The notes under the pieces are model-generated. The model saw only the letters and a program-made list of their open reading frames with translations, did no database searches and had not been told where the DNA came from. This document shows, piece after piece, positions 1-6,438 of a DNA stretch of 8,685 bases. The stretch's first letter is position 1; each line of letters starts with the position of its first letter. The position numbers and the translations under genes are program-made. Source of the DNA: an uncultured Gemmatimonadota bacterium (GTDB lineage: Bacteria > Gemmatimonadota > Gemmatimonadetes > Gemmatimonadales > Gemmatimonadaceae); NCBI GenBank assembly GCA_946479015.1, contig CAMLEQ010000145.1:1-8685 (forward strand), in the 5' to 3' direction.

Positions 1-3000
1 GCTGGCCTTCCGCTCCAGCTTCCCCCACCCCACCACCCTCCCCCGCAGCGCCGCGATGAACGAGCGCACCACCACCCAGTACATCACCTGCCGGTAGGCG
101 AAGCGCTGGAGGAACACGAGCCAGGAGAGCGAGCGGTCCTCACCGGGCTCGAGGAAGAAACCCACCATCGTCGCGAACCAGTCCACGAGCAGGAAGGCGG
201 CGTAGTACGCGAGCACCTGCTCGAGGCTCGTGAGCGCGTACGTGGCCCCGTGCTGCTCCCGCACGAGCCACACGGAGACGAGGCTCCACAGGAACATCAC
301 GTCCGCGATCGGCGACACGAAGGGGAAGAAGAGCTGGAAGATCGCGACGTTGGGCAGCGCCACGAAGCCGAGCGATCCGTAGCGGGGGCGGAACAACACC
401 GACCGGTGCTTCCACACGCACTGGAGCGTGCCGAACGACCAGCGGAATCGCTGCTTCGCGAGCGCGCGGAGCGAGTCGGGGGCCTCGGTGTATCCCACCG
501 CCTCGTCCGCGTACGCGATGGCGTGGCCGCGGCGGCGGATGGCGAGCGTGAGGTCCTGATCCTCGGCGAGGGTGTCCTCGCTGAAGCCTCCCACCTCCTC
601 GATCAGCGACTTCCGCCACGCCCCCACGGCGCCGGGCACCACCGTGATGCAGTTGAGCAGGGAGAAGGCGCGCCGGTCGAGGTTCTGGCTGGTGACGTAC
701 TCCACCGCCTGCCAGCGCGTGACCAGGTTGATGCGGTTCCCCACCTTCGCGTTGCCGGCCACCGCCCCCACCTTCGGGTCGTGCAGCGGCTCCACCAGCT
801 CGGCCACGGTGTTCGGGGCGAACACGGTGTCGGCGTCGAGGCAGATCACGATCTCCCCCTTCGCCACGGCGAGCCCGTAGTTGAGCGCGCTCGCCTTGCC
901 GCCGTTGCGCTTGCGGTAGAGCGACACGCGCGGGTGATCGCCGAAGGCGTCCTTCGCCACCTCGAACGTGTGGTCGGGGGAGCCGTCGTCCACCATCACC
1001 ACCTCCAGCTCCCCCGGATAGTCCTGCGACACCAGGCTGCGGATGGTGGAGACGATGACCTTCTCCTCGTTGTACGCCGGCACGATCACGCTCACCGTCG
1101 GCGCGTACGTGATCGGGGCCGACGGGTCCTGGTGCCGCCGGATGCGCTGGATGATGGCGAGCGTGCTGATGAGGAAGAGGCGCGCGACGCCGAGCGCCAG
1201 CGCCACGAGGAACAGCCAGTAGAGCACCCACTCCGTCACGCCCACCGCGCCGAAGCCGAGCAGCTCTCCCAGCCGCGCGAGACGGCTGCGCGCCGGCAGC
1301 GGAGGCATCGCCTGGTCTCGCGGGATCCCCACCAGCTCGGATACCGTCACCAGCGTGTCCCCGCGCGCGCGCAGCGAGTCGATCAGCGTCCCGAGCGCCG
1401 CCACGGTCTCGTGGCGGTCCCCTCCCCCGTCGTGCAGCAGCACCACGTTCCCCTTCGCCCGCTGGTCGAGCGTGGTGTCGATGATCGTCCGCACGCCGGG
1501 CTGCAGCCAGTCCTCGCTATCGATGCGCAACCCCACGGTGAGGTACCCGCGGTCGGTGGCGATCCCGATGGGGACGAGCTCGTCGTTCGTCGTCGGTTCG
1601 GCGTCGCCGAAGTACGGCGGACGGAAGAACGCGGTGCGTCGGTCGAGGATGGCCTCGAGCAGCCGCTCGTTCGCGTCGAGCTGCAGCCGCGTCACCTTCT
1701 GGTTGGTGTACGCGAGATTGGGGTGCGTGAAGGTGTGATTGCCGATCTCGTGCCCTTCCGCCCAGATCCGCCGCATGAGCGGGATGTGCGCCTCGGCGTT
1801 CTCCCCGATCACGAAGAAGGTGGCTGGAGCGTGGCGGGAGCGCAGGGTGTCGAGGATTTGCGGCGTCCACCGCCCATCGGGGCCGTCGTCGAAGGTGAGC
1901 GCCACGCGATGCGGGCTCTGCCCGAAGCGGCGGATGATGTACGGCGTGGCGTACGCGGTCACCGTCTCCCCGGTGACGAGCCGCGTGACCGGGTCCACGC
2001 GCACGGTTCGCCGCCCCGGCGTGGGGCGCGCTCGCAGCTCGAGGATCTCCCCCGTGGCGTTCCGGGGCTCGAACTCGGGGTCGTACCCCGGAGGGATCGC
2101 GGCGAGGCGCTCCGCCGGCGCATCGATGCCGCGGCGTCCGATCACCCCCCAGATGGCCGGGTCCTCCGAGCCGAGGCGCCAGATGGCGTGCCCGCCGACG
2201 CCGAGCGCCTCCCCCGCGAGGATCTGGTTGTACGCGGTGACCGCATCCAGGTACCACGCCACGTGGTCGGTGGAGTCGGGGTCGCGCCAGGTGGCGTACG
2301 GGTTCAGGGTGAGCGAGTCGAAGTGCAGCGATGCGGGCTCCCCCTGCTGCTCCGCCTCGCGCACCGCCGACATCATCTCCTGGAAGGTGAGGCTCTGCCC
2401 GTTGGACGAGGTGTCCGCGTCGTTCCAGTCGTAGCCGTACGCGCCCACGGTGAGGATCGCCTTGGCCGGCGGGATGAACCGGAGCATGTGGCGCGCGTTG
2501 CGCACGAACCACTGCTGGCTCGCCACCGGCCCGGGATCGCCCTTCCCGTAGTGCTCGTCGTAGAGCATCAGGAAGAGCTTGTCGCTCGCCGAGGCGTAGC
2601 GCTGGAGCTGCGCGTCGGTGTCGTTGAAGGAGACGGCCTGCGTCACCAGCCGGTCGTACGGCGCGAGGCGCGCCTTCAGCGCGCGCGTGAAGTCGACGAT
2701 GCGGCCGGTGAGGTCCGGGGGCACCTCCTCGAAGTCGAGCGTGACGCCGCCGAGCCCGTAACGCACCACGGTGTCGCGCAGCTGGGTGAGCGCCAGCTCG
2801 CGGGCGGTGGAGTCGGTGAGCAGATGCCGGAGCGATTGCGGATCCCACTTCTTCCCCGCCGAGTCGTAGTTCGTGACCATGGCGAAGATCTGCGGCCGCG
2901 CGCGCTCGTCCGGGATCACCTGTTGCAGGGTGTACGGCACCTTGCGGTCGATGCTCATGCGCAGCCCCTCCCCGCCCTGCTTCACGAACACCCACTCGCA

Positions 3001-3450
3001 CACCACCCAGTCCAGGTCATCGGCGTGCGCGCGCAGCGCGGCGAGGGAGTTGTCGTCCCAATTCACGTAGAAGCCGGCGACGATCGGCTGCCCCGGCACG
3101 CCGGACTTCCCGATCGCGCGCGGGTGCGCCTTGAGCGGGAGGAGGCTCGGGTGGATCGCCGGCGGGGCGCGATGCTTCTGGAGCGCGAACCAGAGCTGGA
3201 GCCGCTTGGCCAGCCGCTCGCGCTGCACCTTGCTCGTGATCAGGTGCGGCGTGCGGCTGAAGGGGCTCGTCCGCATGGGGAGCTGCGGCAGGAGCGGCGG
3301 GATGAGCAGGCTCACCACGACGGCGGCGGCGAGCAGGGAGGTCACGACGCCGAGCGCGAGCCCGAGCGCGCGGACCCGTCGCCAACGGCGACCGGTGGCG
3401 TCGAGGAAGATCGGCGCCACCGGGGGGGGCGACTGCGCGGAGGCGGTCAT
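1..3450 (-). CDS. Trimodular GH18-NodB(CE4)-GT2 membrane polysaccharide synthase/modifier, C-terminus cut by window edge
   Basis: The frame is open for 1150 codons from ATG at 3450 to base 1. Residues 1-26 are a short, basic, probably cytoplasmic tail, followed by a membrane anchor at about 27-54. A GH18-like domain spans about 120-440, with an LDFEE active-site core (D239, E241). A NodB/CE4 deacetylase spans about 510-700 with all five motifs: TFDDGP 519-524, HTFTH 572-576, RPPY 610-613, DSEDW 644-648 and HDGGG 673-677. A membrane helix follows at about 741-768. The processive GT2 domain spans about 785-1010: DDGS 821-824, DAD 872-874, AED 962-964, QRFRW 1000-1004. Hydrophobic helices continue to near the edge. 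By family, GT2 polymerises a sugar nucleotide and NodB removes N-acetyl groups. PNAG-like, chitin-like or other GlcNAc polymer is inferred; the substrate is not shown. The last residues (KLERKAS) resemble a GT2 tail, so little should be missing. No clear Shine-Dalgarno precedes the ATG. Confidence 0.93.
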   Translation of the reverse strand, partial: MTASAQSPPPVAPIFLDATGRRWRRVRALGLALGVVTSLLAAAVVVSLLIPPLLPQLPMRTSPFSRTPHLITSKVQRERLAKRLQLWFALQKHRAPPAIHPSLLPLKAHPRAIGKSGVPGQPIVAGFYVNWDDNSLAALRAHADDLDWVVCEWVFVKQGGEGLRMSIDRKVPYTLQQVIPDERARPQIFAMVTNYDSAGKKWDPQSLRHLLTDSTARELALTQLRDTVVRYGLGGVTLDFEEVPPDLTGRIVDFTRALKARLAPYDRLVTQAVSFNDTDAQLQRYASASDKLFLMLYDEHYGKGDPGPVASQQWFVRNARHMLRFIPPAKAILTVGAYGYDWNDADTSSNGQSLTFQEMMSAVREAEQQGEPASLHFDSLTLNPYATWRDPDSTDHVAWYLDAVTAYNQILAGEALGVGGHAIWRLGSEDPAIWGVIGRRGIDAPAERLAAIPPGYDPEFEPRNATGEILELRARPTPGRRTVRVDPVTRLVTGETVTAYATPYIIRRFGQSPHRVALTFDDGPDGRWTPQILDTLRSRHAPATFFVIGENAEAHIPLMRRIWAEGHEIGNHTFTHPNLAYTNQKVTRLQLDANERLLEAILDRRTAFFRPPYFGDAEPTTNDELVPIGIATDRGYLTVGLRIDSEDWLQPGVRTIIDTTLDQRAKGNVVLLHDGGGDRHETVAALGTLIDSLRARGDTLVTVSELVGIPRDQAMPPLPARSRLARLGELLGFGAVGVTEWVLYWLFLVALALGVARLFLISTLAIIQRIRRHQDPSAPITYAPTVSVIVPAYNEEKVIVSTIRSLVSQDYPGELEVVMVDDGSPDHTFEVAKDAFGDHPRVSLYRKRNGGKASALNYGLAVAKGEIVICLDADTVFAPNTVAELVEPLHDPKVGAVAGNAKVGNRINLVTRWQAVEYVTSQNLDRRAFSLLNCITVVPGAVGAWRKSLIEEVGGFSEDTLAEDQDLTLAIRRRGHAIAYADEAVGYTEAPDSLRALAKQRFRWSFGTLQCVWKHRSVLFRPRYGSLGFVALPNVAIFQLFFPFVSPIADVMFLWSLVSVWLVREQHGATYALTSLEQVLAYYAAFLLVDWFATMVGFFLEPGEDRSLSWLVFLQRFAYRQVMYWVVVRSFIAALRGRVVGWGKLERKAS

Positions 3451-3507
3451 ATGATAGGAATTTACCCTGACGGCCCCCCGGGGAGCGGGGGCGTGAAGGG
3501 ACCTTAA
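3451..3507 (-). promoter_or_regulatory. Upstream region of the polysaccharide enzyme with an AT-rich pocket and GC hairpin
   Basis: Read on the minus strand, the last 15 or so bases before the ATG are AT-rich in otherwise very GC-rich sequence. They contain TAAATT, then CCTATCAT, then the ATG. TAAATT resembles a -10 box placed so that transcription would begin at or near the ATG, but no convincing -35 hexamer was found. Further upstream, GCCCCC at 3473-3478 can pair with GGGGGC at 3487-3492. Function is inferred from position only. Confidence 0.3.
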
Positions 3508-3520
3508 CGGGCCCGGCCCG
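3508..3520 (-). terminator. Weak candidate terminator hairpin after mgtE
   Basis: CGGGC and GCCCG form perfect 5-bp arms around a 3-base loop, about 30 bases past the mgtE stop. On the minus strand TTAAGG follows, so the T-run is only two bases. This is a poor intrinsic terminator by the usual rules and may be chance in GC-rich DNA. Confidence 0.2.
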
Positions 3521-3550
3521 CGAGTGCCCGTGCGGCAGCCGGCGGCGTGC

Positions 3551-4924
3551 TCAGAGCAGCGCGCCTCGCAGGATGAGCAGCGCGACGCTGAAGTAGATGA
3601 TCAGCCCCGTGACGTCCACCAGCGTGGCGACGAACGGCGCGGAAGCACTCGCCGGATCGAAGCCGAGCCGCCGCAGCAGGAAGGGGAGCATGGAGCCGGC
3701 GAGCGACCCGAAGGTCACCACCCCCACGAGCGCCACGGCCACCGTGCACGCCACCAGCAGATGGTGCGGGCCGTAGTCGTACCAGCCGAGCGACTGCCAG
3801 AGCAGGATGCGGAGCAGGCCGATCACGCCGAGGATCGCGCCGAGCGCCATCCCCGACGGCAGCTCCCGCACCGCCACGCGCCACCAGTCGCGGAGCGTCA
3901 CCTCGCGCACCGCCATGGCGCGGATGATCAGCGAGGTGGCCTGCGATCCCGAGTTTCCCCCCGAGCTGATGATGAGGGGGATGAACAGCGCCAGCACCAC
4001 GGCGCGGCTGATCTCCCCCTCGAAGTAGCCCATGGCCGTCGCCGTGAGCATCTCGCCGATGAAGAGCGCGCACAGCCACCCGGCGCGCTTCTTCACCATG
4101 GCGGCGAAGCCGATCTCCATGTACGGCGCGTCCAGCGCCTCCATGCCGCCGAACTTCTGCACGTCCTCCGTCTGCTCGCGCACGATCGCGTCGATCACGT
4201 CGTCCACCGTGACGATGCCGAGCACGTGCCCCCCGTCGTCGAGCACGGGGACGGCGAGGAGATTGTACTTGGAGATGAGCCGCGCCACGTCCTCGCGGTC
4301 GGTGAGCGGGTCCACCGAGATCGGCGTGCGGATGTCCCCCACCTCCGCCACGCGGGACGAGCGGTCGGCGAGCAGCAGCTCGCGCAGCGAGACCACGTGC
4401 ACGAGCCGGCGCTCGGCATCCAGCACGTAGATCGCGTAGACCGTCTCCTTGGCGCCACCCACCTCGGCGATGTGCCGCAGCGTGCGATCCACCGTCCAGT
4501 CCGCGGGGACGCTGACGAACTCGGTGGTCATGATCCCGCCGGCGACGTGCGGCGGATACCGGAGCAGCAGCGTGAGCGCCTGCCGCGTGGGCGTATCGAG
4601 CGCCTGGAGGAGACGGCCGCGCTCGCGGTCGGGGAGCTCGCGGAAGAGGTCCGCCTGCTGGTCGGCGGACATCGCGTCGATGATCGGCGCGGCGGTGGCG
4701 GTGTCGAGCCGGTGGAACAGCTCGTGGCGGCGCTCGAGCTCCGGCTCGTCGAACACCTGCACGGCGAGGTCGAATGGCAGGGCGGCCATCACGCGCGCGG
4801 CGGCATCGGTGGACAGGCGATTGAGCGCCTCGGCCACGTCCGCGCTGCGCATGGTGGAGAGCGTTTCCGCCAGCTCGGCCGGATCGCCGGAGAGGAGGTA
4901 CAGCAGCTCGGGGGAAGCCGTCAT
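3551..4924 (-). CDS. mgtE: Magnesium channel/transporter MgtE
   Basis: This 457-residue protein has the usual MgtE length and layout. It is expected to be a homodimeric inner-membrane Mg2+ channel whose cytoplasmic part senses Mg2+ and closes the pore. A helical MgtE N domain lies at about 15-115. Two CBS domains follow at about 128-255, with MTTEFVSVPADWTV opening the first and LLAVPVLDDGGHVLGIVTVDD in the second. The five-helix membrane domain runs from about 285 to the end. It carries the family signature GGNSG at 322-326. It also has an aspartate, D437, in a TLVDVTG context matching the pore Asp known from Thermus MgtE. The ATG at 4924 gives the expected N-terminus, and a weak GAG-type ribosome site lies about eight bases upstream. 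No M-box-like leader is seen. It lies about 100 bp upstream of the polysaccharide enzyme and 105 bp downstream of the MFS gene, so co-transcription is possible but not shown. Confidence 0.97.
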   Translation of the reverse strand: MTASPELLYLLSGDPAELAETLSTMRSADVAEALNRLSTDAAARVMAALPFDLAVQVFDEPELERRHELFHRLDTATAAPIIDAMSADQQADLFRELPDRERGRLLQALDTPTRQALTLLLRYPPHVAGGIMTTEFVSVPADWTVDRTLRHIAEVGGAKETVYAIYVLDAERRLVHVVSLRELLLADRSSRVAEVGDIRTPISVDPLTDREDVARLISKYNLLAVPVLDDGGHVLGIVTVDDVIDAIVREQTEDVQKFGGMEALDAPYMEIGFAAMVKKRAGWLCALFIGEMLTATAMGYFEGEISRAVVLALFIPLIISSGGNSGSQATSLIIRAMAVREVTLRDWWRVAVRELPSGMALGAILGVIGLLRILLWQSLGWYDYGPHHLLVACTVAVALVGVVTFGSLAGSMLPFLLRRLGFDPASASAPFVATLVDVTGLIIYFSVALLILRGALL

Positions 4925-5029
4925 GACGCGAGCTCTCGTGGCACAGTGGAACCGAATCGAGATTCGTGGGAAGCTGACGCCTGGTCACGCGTGGCGCCAG
5001 TCGAGATGCGGTGAAGGGTCGTCGCGCGG
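4925..5029 (-). other. Spacer between the MFS gene and mgtE
   Basis: No gene is seen here. Two small symmetric elements are present: an inverted repeat at 4953-4966 (CGAATC, two bases, GATTCG) and the palindrome CACGCGTG at 4986-4993. Either could be an operator or chance. The stretch is shorter than a typical M-box magnesium riboswitch and lacks its conserved blocks, so regulation of mgtE by that route is not supported. Confidence 0.3.
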
Positions 5030-6316
5030 CTACGCCCGGCGGGGTTCCGAGTCGGGGCGCAGCGCCGCCCAGGTCCAGACCAGCGCGCCCACCAGCACGG
5101 CGGCGGGGATGAGGAGGACGGCGCGGCCGAGCGAGCTGGCGTCGGAGATCTTTCCGATCAGCCACGGCGATGGGACGTCGCCCAGCACGTGGATGACGAA
5201 GATCGACAGCGCCATGGCCGAGGCGCGCATCGCCGCCGGCACCTCGCTCACGATGGCGGAGTTGATCGGACCGGTGGACATGAAGATGAGCACCTCGGCG
5301 GCGATGAGCGCCGGCCAGTACACCGCGCGGTCCGGGGAGACGAGCGCGAGATACGCGAGCGGTGCCGCGGCGAGCGTGGCGAGGCCGGAGACCCAGAGGT
5401 ACGCCTGTCGCGTGCGGGCGAGGAGGAAATCGCCGAGCCATCCGCCCACGAACGTCCCCACGAAGCCGGTGATCACCACCACGGCGCCGAGTTGCACGCT
5501 CGCCTGCTCGCGCGGCAGGCCGCGCACGCGCTCGAGGAAGGTGGGCATCCAGAACGCGATCCCGCCGAGCGCGAAGGTATAGGCGGCGTAGCCGAGAATG
5601 GTGAGCCGGTACTGGCGGATGCGCGCGAGCACGCGATACGCGCCCATGCCGCGCGCCGCGGGGACGGCCGCGTGGTCGTCGGCCTCGTCGCGCGCGCCGC
5701 GCGGCGGATCGGCGAGCCAGAGCGAGAGGAGCGCGAGGAGGAGTCCCGGGATACCGGCGACGAAGAACGCGGAGCGCCACCCGTAGCGGTGGTCCACGAG
5801 TCCCCCCACGACGTAGCCGAGCGCCGAGCCCACTGGGGTGGCCATGTAGAACACGGCGAACACGCGGCCGCGCAGCCTGGCGGGGAAGTAGTCGGCGAGG
5901 AGCGCGGGGGCGATGGTGCCGTAGGCCGCCTCCCCCACCCCGACCACGGCGCGCGCGGCGAGGAGCGAGCCGAAGCTCGTGGCGAGGCCGCCGAGGGCGG
6001 TGGCGACGCTCCAGATGGCGACGCCGAGCGCGAGCAGGCGGGGGCGCGAGCCGCGGTCCGCGCGCGCGCCGATCACCGGCGCGGCCACCATGTACACGAT
6101 GATGAACACGCTCGCGAGCTGCCCGAACTGCGCGTCGGAGAGGTGCAGATCCGAGGTGCGCAGGCTCTCCCCGAGCGCGGCGACGACGAACCGGTCGAGG
6201 TAGTTGAACAGGTTCACGAGCGTGAGCACCACGAGCCCGAGCCACGCGCCGCGCACGGGAGGGAGCGCGCGCGCGGTGCCGGAGGCGGCGTGGGTGTCGG
6301 CGATCGCCTGGGACAT
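5030..6316 (-). CDS. MFS transporter, Spinster-like family
   Basis: This is a major facilitator carrier of 428 residues from the ATG at 6316, with about 12 hydrophobic helices, the normal size. Helix 1 ends in NYLDR (Asp41-Arg42), typical of Spinster-like members. The loop between helices 2 and 3 carries MFS motif A as GARADRGSRPR (83-93). The stretch around ARLRGRVFAVFYMATPVGSALG also matches that subfamily. Bacterial members usually export or import small organic molecules or lipids by proton coupling. The substrate here cannot be read from sequence. A GTG at 6367 in the same frame would add 17 residues (445 in total). That extension has coding-like third positions, but neither start has a clear Shine-Dalgarno. 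The ATG is chosen because the tail before helix 1 is already about 25 residues long. The gene is divergent from the flavoprotein gene at 6439. Confidence 0.93.
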   Translation of the reverse strand: MSQAIADTHAASGTARALPPVRGAWLGLVVLTLVNLFNYLDRFVVAALGESLRTSDLHLSDAQFGQLASVFIIVYMVAAPVIGARADRGSRPRLLALGVAIWSVATALGGLATSFGSLLAARAVVGVGEAAYGTIAPALLADYFPARLRGRVFAVFYMATPVGSALGYVVGGLVDHRYGWRSAFFVAGIPGLLLALLSLWLADPPRGARDEADDHAAVPAARGMGAYRVLARIRQYRLTILGYAAYTFALGGIAFWMPTFLERVRGLPREQASVQLGAVVVITGFVGTFVGGWLGDFLLARTRQAYLWVSGLATLAAAPLAYLALVSPDRAVYWPALIAAEVLIFMSTGPINSAIVSEVPAAMRASAMALSIFVIHVLGDVPSPWLIGKISDASSLGRAVLLIPAAVLVGALVWTWAALRPDSEPRRA

Positions 6317-6438
6317 GCGGAACGGGATGGAGGCCGGATGCGCGGTCGCCCGGGACGGCGACCGCACAAGGTAGCGTCGCGAGACTTGACGCGCGACCCC
6401 ACGCTCGGGAGCTTACCGCTGCCACAACCACGGAGCGC
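6317..6438. promoter_or_regulatory. Divergent intergenic region (MFS carrier / flavoprotein)
   Basis: This gap lies between two genes transcribed away from each other, so it should hold both promoters. On the plus strand TTGACG at 6386-6391 matches a -35 box well, but no good -10 lies 16-18 bases on; the nearest AT-containing stretch is GCTTAC at 6411. GGAG at 6432-6435 is a plausible but closely spaced ribosome site for the ATG at 6439. If the MFS gene starts at the upstream GTG, the region shrinks to 6368-6438. Confidence 0.35.

Noticed and set aside
1517..3001. A 494-codon minus-strand frame within the large enzyme
   Set aside because: It is out of frame with the GH18/NodB reading frame and has no family features; a shadow of GC-rich coding DNA.
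250..3507. A 1085-codon open frame on the plus strand, opposite the polysaccharide enzyme
   Set aside because: The translation is Arg/His/Glu/Val-rich low-complexity with no recognisable domain, while the minus strand in the same region encodes three domains with all catalytic motifs. High GC suppresses stop codons in the antisense frame.
1..5029. Functional link between mgtE and the glycosyltransferase (Mg2+ supply for the GT2)
   Set aside because: GT2 enzymes do use divalent metals, but the cell's general Mg2+ pool suffices, and a shared strand with 100-bp gaps is weak evidence.
6386..6416. Confident sigma-70 promoter for the flavoprotein gene
   Set aside because: TTGACG is a good -35, but nothing close to TATAAT lies at the right spacing, so it is kept only as a note in the divergent region.
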